A stretch of 64,000 nucleotides of DNA from positions 1,548,349 to 1,612,348 of the forward strand of contig CM024176.1 in NCBI GenBank assembly GCA_013433145.1, written 5' to 3'. A model generated the notes under the pieces. It did no database searches. It saw nothing but the letters and a program-made list of their open reading frames with translations, and was not told the origin of the DNA. Position 1 is the stretch's first letter; every line of letters begins with the position of its first letter. Below, piece by piece: positions 12,266 through 22,400 of the stretch. The position numbers and the translations under genes were made by a program. The DNA is from Ascaris suum (Eukaryota; Nematoda; Chromadorea; Rhabditida; Ascarididae).

Positions 12266-12596
12266 TCCCCTCCTTTCCCCTCCCCTCCCCTCCCCCTTGC
12301 ATTTCTGCATGAGCAAATGTTTCGAACGGTGAAATATCGCTTCCAAATCAGTTCCTAGTTCTTCAACCATTAGAGAACAAGAACTTTTGCATTGACAGTG
12401 TGGAACGCCAACCATAATGCAACCATAACGTAAGAGATGAGAAACGAGAATATCTTGACGCCTTCATTGCAGTTTTTTTCGTTCAAAAGGCATTAACTGC
12501 TAGTTAAATGGGAAAGGGACTCTAATGTCGTACCTGGGCACAGTCGATGAAGGGAATAGCCAAGAAGGCGTAGAAAGCACCAAGTAACTTGAACAT
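10644..12596 (-). CDS. Secreted C-X3-C cysteine-repeat protein, gene B
   Basis: Exons on the minus strand are 12534-12596, 11815-11921 and 10644-11589. They join in phase (1116 nt, 371 residues, TAA). Exon 1 encodes a hydrophobic signal peptide (MFKLLGAFYAFLAI...CAQ). Exon 2 and the exon 2/3 junction encode two three-cysteine repeats, C32-C36-C40 and C49-C53-C57. Exon 3 encodes three four-cysteine repeats of strict C-X3 spacing (119-131, 234-246, 287-299), separated by long Pro/Gln/Ser-rich linkers. It ends with a distinct module (ECACPSGFSVC...NQCCRIR). The spacing matches the nematode C-X3-C-X3-C repeat family (Pfam C_tripleX), whose function is unknown. It is probably secreted and disulfide-bonded. 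Gene C is a tandem copy. The start is the first ATG downstream of a TATA box 30 bp away. Confidence 0.85.
12234..12298. repeat. 65-nt pure pyrimidine tract, CT microsatellite then TCCCC repeats
   Basis: Every base in this run is C or T: first a CT dinucleotide repeat, then TCCCC-type units. It lies in intron 1 of gene B and has no counterpart at this place in gene C. On the coding strand of gene B it is a pure purine tract. Confidence 0.9.
12328..12380 (-). promoter_or_regulatory. Intron 1 block conserved between genes B and C
   Basis: About 53 bp that align without gaps to 16950-17002 in intron 1 of gene C (shared cores GAAATATC and TTCCTAGTT, + strand). By eye about four bases in five match. 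The rest of the intron aligns less well. It could be a regulatory element or simply leftover duplicate sequence. Confidence 0.4.
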
Positions 12597-12625
12597 GTTG
12601 TTGACGGTGGTAGATTGTGCGGATG

Positions 12626-12634
12626 CATTTTATA
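12626..12634 (-). promoter_or_regulatory. TATA box of gene B
   Basis: TATAAAATG on the minus strand, 30 bp before the ATG at 12596. Gene C has TATAAAAG at almost the same distance. The predicted start site would be very close to the ATG, so these genes probably have a short leader of their own and are not trans-spliced. Confidence 0.6.
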
Positions 12635-12644
12635 GGCGACGAGG

Positions 12645-12678
12645 TGACTGGTTTGCGATGTCTAGACGAGTGGACAAA
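12645..12678 (-). promoter_or_regulatory. Upstream promoter block shared with gene C
   Basis: On the + strand GACTGGTTTG, then ATGTCTAGACGAGTGGA. The same block occurs at 17297-17330 upstream of gene C. In both genes it starts about 12 bp beyond the TATA box. It contains the palindrome TCTAGA. Sequence further upstream diverges quickly, which suggests a bound site. Confidence 0.5.
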
Positions 12679-12679
12679 T

Positions 12680-15210
12680 ATAATCCATTGCTGTAAAAAA
12701 ATGTGTTGTGACAAGATTCACTTCTGTTTGGCGATTACATTGTTGCATCAAAAAAGCTATGCCATGGCATACCATTTTGAGGTCGATCGGTTTTTCTTTC
12801 TGCTCGATCTATCTTCGACGTCTACCAGTCTCAAAATTTTACTTGCCGTTGTTAGTTCAATTACTCGTTGATAGATTGACATAAAATTATGTTGTGTTTG
12901 AAGAAATACTGCAAAATATGAGGAGTATTCTCATGGGTGGGACTTTGTCGGACAAACATTTTGTGCAATGCAGACTGCCTTATGTTGAGTGTACCCTTTA
13001 GGCTTTTTTAACCTCTTTCGCAAATTCATACAGGTACACATACTTCGGATTCAAATTTCCTCATCAGCCCAACAGAAGGTTTACGTTATATCTTAATTAT
13101 TTGCTTGTAAGATAGAATTTACAAAAGGTGTAAGATGATTAGCGGCGAGCTGCGTGTATGCAAGTGAACGGACCTAATTCATGAAATAGAGCGAGTAGGG
13201 TTAGAAACCTTGTGCGGGTCGCCAAATCGGCACCTTCAAGTCGTGATGGGCTCACGATATCCAAAAGGACAAGGAAAAAAAATTCTTGAAAGTAATAGAC
13301 ACTAAAGGTTACGTTATAATCTTATTACTTTTATGCTGTACATTTTATTAGTGCTTTTTATTTATATTATTTCTTGATTAATTGATTTTCACAACATTTA
13401 GAATTACTTAAAGAATTAGAATATATTGTTTCATGTCACCTTGTCTCATTTTATATTGCCACTAGTCATCAATTTCATCGTTAACATTCACTGAGATATA
13501 AACAATAACACATTGAGGAACTCTCAATAGTTAATTTCTTTTGCTACCTTTAAGGGGTTTTTTGTATCAAAATTTAGTGATTTGCTTTTTGTCGTTTTAT
13601 TCCATCAGTTCATATTGTGTAAAATAATTATTACATTATAAGTCAAATCATTGAGTTTATTTCATCGTTTATAAATTAGTCATTCATCGTTTATGTGTCA
13701 TTCCATTTTGTGATTTACATTCCGAATCAATTATACAAATTTTTATTTTTCTCATATATGGAATACTCACCAAAAAACGCACACACACACCACACTTTTA
13801 TTATTCTCAAAGGAAAACCAAATGAATTTAAGAAATTATTCTTGATTTGAGCGCATTTAGTAAATCAACGATAACATCTCAAAAACAATTTGTTGCAATT
13901 ATTATTAAAATCAAATGTAGTATGTTTACGAAATGAATTGAAGTTGTACGACTCTAGCAGAAAGAAATTTACAGAGGTCCGGATTCAATCTTCCGTAATG
14001 AGCAATTTCATCATCGCCGCTATATTTTATGACCCTACTATTTTTTCATGCAATTATAGTAGTCTGCTGGAACAATCCAAGTGAACCTTACATTGTGTCA
14101 ATAGAGGCAACCTTTGATTTTCCGGCAAAACTGCCTAGTATCAGTGGCTTTCACTGTGCAAAACTTGTGCTTTATTTCGGACGAGAGGTGGAGTGACAAG
14201 CCTTACATTGTGATATGATTTTCTCCGAACTCTGTGCTCTTATTTTGAAAACACCTTGTTTTGAATCTTGCTTCAGAATTCTCAGACTTGGAGTTTGCCC
14301 CGACAGCAGCAAAATCCATGATTGCCCAGAAAATCCCAAAACTTGGGAATATTCGCAACCAAAATGCAGAATATTCACGACTGGTGTTCCTCATTCCTTT
14401 CGATCTGTCAAAAGCCATCAATCCGCTCAATTTTTGATTGAATCCAATATTTTCTCAGCGGTTTCATCCCCAGTGCAGATCAACAATGGCTCTATCAAAT
14501 GCATATTTCCTTTCAATATGCCTTCAATAAATTGATTGCCTGACTTCGGTTTCTGCTTTGTTTTCTATTTGGCGCTGCTGATTTATTTTTATGAGCACTC
14601 ATAATCTCATACTATTGTTTCTTGTAGTAGGATTGTCGGAATTCCTTACTTTTTGCTTGTCTCTGAAACCATTTATAATTTGCTTCCATAGACTGCGTTT
14701 CCCTTTCAGTCTCTTCATGACTTGTTAGCACTAATATACTGAACATCCCTCTATTAAGTCCATTCATTGGTTTTTGATGGCATCATGAGGCCGTTTACCC
14801 AGATCGAGTGGTTACTACCGATTTAAGGCGTCGACTTGCAAAGTATTCTTAAGGGCATATAGTTTCTTCTTTGTTCTTTTATGTCCTCATAGTGTTTTCT
14901 TCTTCTCTTTTGTCGCTCTTTATGCAACCTTGCGGCCAGTCCGAAATATTCCCTAACGCATGCTGTCTAGTTGTATTTCTGTAATGGAAATTTAATCTAC
15001 ATGTGATGCTTTCACCCTTCGTTTTTCGAATATTTGTGGATTCTTCAGCCAGCCGTTAGGTGGAAGATATTGGCCATGTTTACCAGGAGCAACTGGTTGT
15101 TGTTTAAGAGACAGGCGGCTATATGAGCAATATTTTTCATCCGAATATTAAAAATAAATCAGCTTTCAAGTCAACAGTGAATTTGTCCTGGTCATTTTTT
15201 ATTTGTGACC
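12680..15210. other. Intergenic between genes B and C, no gene seen
   Basis: About 2.5 kb of AT-rich sequence. There is a CA repeat at 13780-13796. Open frames near 14172-14535 overlap on both strands and encode nothing recognisable. Confidence 0.5.
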
Positions 15211-15217
15211 TCTCAGC

Positions 15218-15223
15218 TTTATT
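15218..15223 (-). terminator. Poly(A) signal AATAAA of gene C
   Basis: AATAAA on the minus strand, 89 nt after the stop codon, matching the arrangement in gene B. Confidence 0.7.
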
Positions 15224-15311
15224 GATAGCCATATACAACCTCCACATGAAAAGACCCAAGCACAATCTGCGTAATATACATAAATCGAAGCCGAGAACAC
15301 ATGATCGCTCA

Positions 15312-17247
15312 TCATCTACGACAGCATTGATTGGAGCCACTGATAGTTACACAGACGACATAACCGGAAGGACAAGAACATTCGGTTTCGAGCGTTGATG
15401 GAAGACATTCTGTTATCAGTGGCTGTAGACCCCCAAGTGCTGGGAACTGGATTGGGATGGATGTAGCTTGGGACTGAATGGGAACCGGTTCCGACGCAAG
15501 TGATGGGGACTGTGGCTCATTCTGAATACAGTGAACATCGCACTGTGGCTTGCAATCTGCTGCACAGTCTTTTGTTGGTTGTTGTATTGCAGGTGGGACG
15601 GGTCCAGCAATCGGAACGTATGTTGGGGGAGAGGTAGCGTTGATAGGAGACTTGATTGACTCAGATGATCCTATGTTTTGTCGAATACACGGAACGCTGC
15701 ATGTAGGCGCACAAGCTGAAGCGCATTCCGATGCTTGCGGTGCAACACCGAGAAACTGAGACAGTCTTTGAACGTCCTGTGAAGATGTCGTCGAGTCTGT
15801 TCCCAAAGGCAATATGGACTCAAATTGTGGAGAAATCGCAGGCTTGTATTCATCTGCGATGATGGTAGCGTCGTCTCCAACCACACTTTGTGGTGGCATC
15901 GCCGACACAGGTTCTGGATAGACCACAGGGGCAAAGCCTTGAGGGATCACAGGAGCAAGGCTCTCACTTACTACCGAGCTGGGCATTTCATTGACACCAG
16001 ATGCAATCGGCTGCTGATGGATACACTGCGGTGTGCAAGATGGCATGCAGATTCTTACGCATGCAGTATTCATGGCAACGGAACTGTCGGCTCCATTCAC
16101 ACTTGGTGTCGACTGAGCTGTGTTTTGCGATTGAGCAGATTGGGCGACCGTGTTTCCATTAAGTTGTATATTTGATGCAAGTTGAGATGATCCTGGGCGA
16201 AGATATATTGGATAGTTGTTCCATACGATTGGTTCATAAGGTGACTGTCCGTTTGACTGCCCACTGCAAATAGAACAGGAACGTTATAGCAGTTGATTTC
16301 TACTGCTTTCTAGAAGTAAACAGCTGTATAGGAAGATGTCACAATTCTATATATTACTGTTAACTATCGTGAGGATTGAATGGAAGTTTAGATGTGATTT
16401 AAGCATTTTTTAAATCGTTTTTCCTTCGTTGTGTTCTTGAAGGTTGTTTTGAACGGTCAATTCTCCACCAATGAAACTAACCAGCATTGTTTACAACGTT
16501 GTTCCTCATTTCGTATACAGTTTTGCACGCAGGTGCTAACACATGGCGTTGTTTGATCTTGAATTGGATATTGCTGAAAGATCTAATTCAATGATTAAGA
16601 TTCATTGTGATAATGACTATTAAAGAAAAATTGAAAAACAATATAGCATTTTAAATTTCGTCCATTTAGGGCAATCGTTCAAGAGTTGATTGCCTTAAGA
16701 TTAGTTTATCTCCTTAACTTCCAAATTTTTGTCGTCCTCAAAGAGATTTGCCAAGTGTTTATCGCCTCAGAAATGGAAATTATAAAGCATATGAGTTTCC
16801 TTGAAAATTATTCCATCTCATACAGTCCTGTTTCGTTTAATTCTAAGAATCGTTATCCTTACTTCACTCAGAATTTGAGTTCTAACGTCTCCGATCGGAC
16901 ACCCAACTGTTCATCTCTCATCGATTCTCGTCTTCGCAAATCTTCGATTGGGGAAATATCCCTTCCCGAACAATTCCTAGTTACTTCACTATTAGACAAC
17001 AGGTATATTCAGGTTGGCAAAATGAGTATATTGAGAAATTCAATATGGAAATTTATAACATCCTGAGTAGCAATCTTTTAAAGAGATAACGAAATCTGCA
17101 GATGGTTCGTTTCAGTTTTTTTTTTTTTTGGCTGGATTGCTGATTATAAGGACAACAGCAAACCAATGAATAATATTCTCTCGCGACCTGAGCCAAGCTG
17201 ACGTAAAAGACCGCCAAGACGTGGAAAGCACCGAGAAGCTTGAACAT
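15312..17247 (-). CDS. Secreted C-X3-C cysteine-repeat protein, gene C
   Basis: Exons on the minus strand are 17188-17247, 16482-16573 and 15312-16263. They join in phase (1104 nt, 367 residues, TGA). The signal peptide (MFKLLGAFHVLAVFYVSLAQ) is nearly that of gene B. Exon 2 encodes C31-C35-C39. The second three-cysteine repeat has lost its spacing and reads CKQCC across the exon 2/3 junction, where gene B has CEQYCPQSC. Exon 3 encodes four-cysteine repeats at 119-131, 231-243 and 284-296, with Pro/Ser-rich linkers. It ends with a module (ECSCPSGYVVC...NQCCRR) parallel to that of gene B. The exon-intron structure and phases match gene B, so the two arose by tandem duplication. Function is unknown; secretion is inferred from the signal peptide. 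The 609 bp at 15536-16144 read as identical to part of broken copy A. Confidence 0.85.
15536..16144 (-). repeat. 609-bp block identical to 2710-3318 in inverted orientation
   Basis: Read base by base, this stretch of exon 3 of gene C shows no difference and no gap against copy A. Just outside it both sides carry substitutions: A/G at 2709 and C/T at 3319, then a difference every 10-20 bases, and strong divergence by 3390. Confidence 0.75.
16950..17002 (-). promoter_or_regulatory. Intron 1 block conserved with gene B
   Basis: Counterpart of 12328-12380. It lies about 190-240 nt after the gene C exon 1 donor. Shared cores are GAAATATC and TTCCTAGTT on the + strand. Confidence 0.4.
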
Positions 17248-17277
17248 ATTGTTGATGATGGTAGCTTATTTGAATGT

Positions 17278-17285
17278 CTTTTATA
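17278..17285 (-). promoter_or_regulatory. TATA box of gene C
   Basis: TATAAAAG on the minus strand, 31 bp before the ATG at 17247. Paralogous to the gene B box at 12626-12634. Confidence 0.6.
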
Positions 17286-17296
17286 GTCAATTGCGC

Positions 17297-17330
17297 TGAC
17301 TGGTTTGATAATGTCTAGACGAGTGGATAA
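17297..17330 (-). promoter_or_regulatory. Upstream promoter block shared with gene B
   Basis: On the + strand GACTGGTTTG, then ATGTCTAGACGAGTGGA, as at 12645-12678 and with the same distance to TATA. Confidence 0.5.
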
Positions 17331-19330
17331 ACAATCCTCTATAGTTACCAGCTGGTGTTCACAGAGGATTCATTCTGCTTAAGCAACTAGATTGATGGAG
17401 GAAAAAAAAAACTTCAAAACTGTACCATTTTGTGGCCATTTGATTTTCCTTCTTTTTCGCCGAATTGTCGACGGCTAGCAAATTTTAAATTCCTTTACAG
17501 TTATTAATCGAATTTCTCGACGATATGCAAACGGATAATTTTGCCATGAAAATGAACCTTCTCAAAAAAAAAATTGTATAACAAAAGCTTTTCACTAAGA
17601 AAATTATTCAACTCTGATCTATTTTTTTAAAGCAATTCAAACCGACGTGCATACGCTTATTGCAACAATTTGTGAAGAGCGCACAATGGTGAAGTTTAGT
17701 TTTTTGCATATGAATGCAATTGTCTATGTGTTGCTCTTATTATCCTACTATTATTTCACTAATTCCAAAGCAAAGAAAAAATATCCATGAAATTTGCAAC
17801 AATAATATGAGGTCTTTTCCACTCGGTTTTGCTCCCATTGATCGGATTCTATATGAATTATGGACAGTTAGGTATGCGGCGAAATTTGCATATGCAAATT
17901 ACAACCACAAGCAATCGGAAATGATGCAGAGATTTTTTTTTTAAATCGCAGAATGTACATAAACTGTTTCAGTGGAAATATAATATATGAACGGACACTA
18001 GTAACTAACAAGTCAACGATAGCATATAGCAGTAACCTGTTTTATACTTCTTGAGTGGAATTTCTATAGTTTTCTATTCTTCTATTCGATGTGGATATTT
18101 TCGACTTCATACACGTTTAGTTTTACGGTCCCATATTAATACTGAATTATTTGAAAGCAAATCCAAAAAAACTTTTTAACTTGCTAAGCATTCAATGAAA
18201 TTTTTAGCTGCAATAGTAGAACATGAAACGAATGTTTGAAGTTAGCGACTTTTGAAGGGCATTGTATCAGGAACGATTACGATAGGTGCTAGATCGTCGA
18301 CTTTTCTATCCAGTGGAATCGGGATCGGCTATTGCAGCAAGCTGTTTTTTTCTTCAATTTTCATGTTCGCTTGGATTACTTAGTTTAATTTTTAGCCATT
18401 TGTAATGATTAATGCGTTCTGAAAGCTAAGGAAAAAGACGAGTACGAAGCCGATATTTGAATCTGAATAAGTTTTTTTTTTTACTCGCAACGAAAACATT
18501 TTCATGCTCTCGAGTGGAATTCTCTAAGCTCTCAGTGTTGTGAGTCATAGAGCTATCCTAACAGGTCGAAGGATTTTTTCGTTACATGGTGGGAGTGGGA
18601 GATGTTTGCTTTCTTCTTTTAACGGGGTTTCTTGCATTTTTTTAAAAAATATTTCGATTAAGCGTTATTATATATTCGGTGATGAGTAATCGTTCCTTTC
18701 GACAATAGTGAATCCATCTTGAAGCCTTAAATTATTGAGAATGATTGTGACCCTCATGATGTATACTATGTTTTTACCTTCTATTTTTTTAGCAGTATGC
18801 TTAGTATTCACTGTAGTTTGTCGCTTGCTCAAACCTGATTGAATCTAACCTGATGAAAGTCCAGGTAAATGTGTGTGTAGTTGCTGAAACCCTTCCGGTG
18901 TTGCAGTGCTGTGCACATCGACCAAATGCCTACATTGGCGGAGAGTCCGAGAAAGAGAGGGCTTTTTTAAAAGTCAGACATTTTTTGGGTGTGTCCTAGG
19001 TTCCCGGTCGATTATGTGTAGGTTGTAGAGCATCCCCTTGAAAGTATGCAATATTGAACTGACCCAGTTTCACTAGAATGCTCATTCACATCCCCCTCCC
19101 TACGGCTTCCGGAAAATACGGCAATGAAATATGCCGGGGGGGGGGGGAGGATTTACTTCTCATTAATCGATATTTGACTTATTCGATGCACTTATTTCAA
19201 TATTTGAGTAAATTTGAAGATATTTTTTCCTACCCATCATAATTTTATCCGGCATCATATATCATATTAGACCTTTTTACAAGTTCAAACTGATTTTTTA
19301 CGCAAATTCTTTATATAACGTCGAACTTAT
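17331..19330. other. Intergenic between divergent genes, no gene seen
   Basis: Two kilobases between gene C (-) and eIF1 (+). AT-rich with T runs. A run of 12 G bases at 19136-19147 stands out. Short open frames show no splice partners. Confidence 0.5.
19136..19150. repeat. Poly-G run
   Basis: Twelve consecutive G bases followed by AGG in otherwise AT-rich sequence, about 290 bp before the eIF1 ATG. Confidence 0.85.
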
Positions 19331-19342
19331 CAATTTATTGCA

Positions 19343-19343
19343 G
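19343..19343 (+). promoter_or_regulatory. Putative spliced-leader trans-splice acceptor of eIF1
   Basis: TTTATTGCAG ends at 19343, 87 nt before the eIF1 ATG. No clear donor is visible upstream. It could instead close a 5'-UTR intron. Confidence 0.35.
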
Positions 19344-19430
19344 TGTATTCTCTAATTGTTTGTGGTCAATCGGTGTGTCGCAAAAAACGGTATTTTAATC
19401 GACGATCTCGGCGAATTATTTCATCAATCT

Positions 19431-22400
19431 ATGGCGGAAACGTCCATTCAAAATCTCAATAAACCTAAAGGTACGTAATTAAGACGATAATTTAATGTAG
19501 TACATATTTCTTCTCTGAAATACTTTCATATATCGTTCATTCGTGGATGGCTGTAATTCAGTAGTAGTCGACTATCGCAAATAGTTATGAAAATAACAAT
19601 TCGACCGCAACGAGAAATGTCCGCTTGAAGAGAAACGAAAAAACGATCCACTAGACCTAACGAAAACATATCGAATCAAGTCAAAAAAAAACACTGGATT
19701 AGGCTGAGTGAACAAGGGACGATGTATGGGTCCAGTGTAAAAAAAAACATCGGACTCAGAGTAAGGGCGAAGGGTGGAATCGCATTCGAATAGGAAACGC
19801 TCAATTCGGGCACTATAAAGGCTTCGCCTCCGGGCCAATTAAACTAAACACTGAATCGACAGTTAGCACGTAGTTCGACAAATGAATCGAGTGGCAAAAT
19901 GACCTTTTTTTATTACAACGAAGGTCGTTATCGAAAAACACTGAAAAGGAGGAAGAAAGGTGCAAAAATTTGCAACGTGTAACAATGTTGAGAAAAAGAG
20001 AGTAGAACAAGGTTGCGAAATATTAAGGGAAGGAAGCAAATTTTCCCAGTCTTTTTTTCGAAGGAGAGGGAGATCCACTTCTTATCGAGATTTTCCAATT
20101 TCATATCGTTTTTTCATGCTGTCTGCGTTTCGGAATATGATCGGCTAAAAAATAAGAAAAAAAACTAAAGAATTATGGGTAAATGGCAATGCTGATCCAT
20201 CTGGAAAACATCCGTGCTATGAAAAACGCCTCGATATATATCCGCTATTGGATACTTCACTCGTCTCTCTCTGTTTTTTCTTAGCCATATTCCCCCTATT
20301 TGCACCGCTTACTTGTATTTCCCTTAGTTTTTTCAATGGGATCTGTAATGAGGCCTATATGTATGTACTCTTGCGCTAATTTTCTATACTTTCTTGGTCT
20401 CTGGCTATTTTGATATATACCAGGCTTGTATTATTCAGCCAATTAGTTCTAGGTTAGTGGTTTTCATTAAGCCGCAAAAAAAGAACATCTCTGAAAGTTG
20501 GTTCTTAAGAGGCAGCTTCTAAATACGTAATATTTTGAGATGTACCGAAATGGAACGGTTCTTTAAAAATCAGATTGAAGTTTCCTTCGTATTACTCAAT
20601 TTATTCGCATATATTTTCGGACTTAGTTTTTTTCTGCGATTCAACCAATTTGTGTATAATTTTGATAGTTTATTACTACTAGGAACTAAAGTTTATATTC
20701 ACTTTCTTTACTAAAGAGTTTACTATTAAGGAAATACCAGAAACGTTTGTAAGATTTTCAATTATAGACGCATTTGAACAACTCGAAGACGAAGAGGGTA
20801 CCCGTCAAGGATTTTGTCATATTCGAATTCAACAACGTACCGGTCGAAAGACAATTACCACAGTACAGGGAATCGCTCCAGAATATGACCTCAAAAAAAT
20901 TGTCCGCTATTTAAAGAAGGTATTTTCTCAATCTCTTATTCGTCAAATAATCCTGCTAGTTACCTTAGTTTTGAATCATCATTCTTTTAGTCAGTTGGAT
21001 TCTTTGTGCTGCCTAATTTTAATTGACGCGGGGTTTTACTTATGTTTAGGTGATCGACCTAAGTCGAAATGAGTGAATTCCTCGCATCCATAATGGATAA
21101 CAGTTGGATTTCAATCGTTGGAATATGTCATTAGCTGACCAGTGATTTACTAGTAAAACTTCATTTATAAGCCAAGAGATTTTGGGATTTCTGTTCGGAT
21201 GAACAAAGGCTTTTATGAGCGGATTTTTTTTTTTCGGGAATAACTATATGTTTCTCACTGTTTCGCCACAAGTGAATTCTATGTTACGATCCGAATAAAG
21301 CCTTTATCATCTCATAATCGTTTTACCTCTTGTTTGCACTTCTCCATCTGTCTGTTAATTGCTACCTGTCACGCTTTTTATGGAGAGATGTCCGAATCGG
21401 TGGTTTATTATCGTTTTCTTTCAATGATTCCATTTCTAGGCCGTGATTCAGTCGCTAATGTCTCGCCGTCTTCATTGTGTTCATTCAGATATTTCGAGAA
21501 CTAGATCCCCATACCAATAAAAATATGCTGATGCATTTCTTTAAATTGCAGCTCACACTTTTCTCCAACTTCACTTCTCGACATTGCAGCAAGTTTTTCA
21601 CACCTTCAGTATTCCATATTCGCATTAAGAAGTTTGTTGGTTGCATCACCAAAGAGTCGAATAATGCTTCAGAATGAACACATATTACAGCTTATTCCTT
21701 CGACGACCAAATACTAAGGAGGGGATTTGCTATTATTATGGGGCATTGATCACATTCAAAAATGCGTTCATTTCATTTATATTATTATCATACGCCGGCG
21801 TATTTCAGCAAGCTTTACTGACCAAAATTCTATTTGCTTTTATGGCGGTCGCAGGATAAAGGCATTTTTTCGAAGTTGGTTTTTTTTTTGAAAAACTGCT
21901 TATATTTAGATTATTAGATGGAGATGACCTAATTTTTCTATTTTTTCATAGAAAGCATCTATTTATTATGGATAAGGGTTTAGTTGTTTCCAGAAACTCT
22001 ATAGAACGTTGCCATACCGGGAGTAATCAAAGTGCTATGAAATTGTTTGCTAGCTTTTTATTAAATGTACGTCAAATTATGCTAAAGCTTATATAATTTG
22101 AAAGATATACTGGAAGTTAATGATAAAAAAGTTTGCAAAAGAGGTGCGTTATGTTGGCTAATCAGAGGATAGCATGAAAAATAGCCGTTAAAACCAAAAA
22201 GAATGTCAAAATCGATTATGCAGTTTCTGCGGTCATTACATTGACTGATATCACGTCTGATATCATCGGATACAGCCGCTCGAATTATATTGATTGAGCA
22301 GAATCCTTTAGTATCCATGAAGAAATAGACATTGTCTTTATAATGGGATAGTTCATTTGATTGCCATTATTATAAGCTTGTTGAAGAAAGGAAATCATAA

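Noticed and set aside
12182..12415. Minus-strand frame rich in arginine and glutamate in gene B intron 1
   Set aside because: It is a translation of the purine tract and has no start context or splice logic.
14172..14535. 106-codon frame between genes B and C
   Set aside because: Both strands are open, with no homology or splice support.
18665..18760. Possible C/D snoRNA (GTGATGA near 18680)
   Set aside because: No CTGA D box at a suitable distance and no terminal stem.
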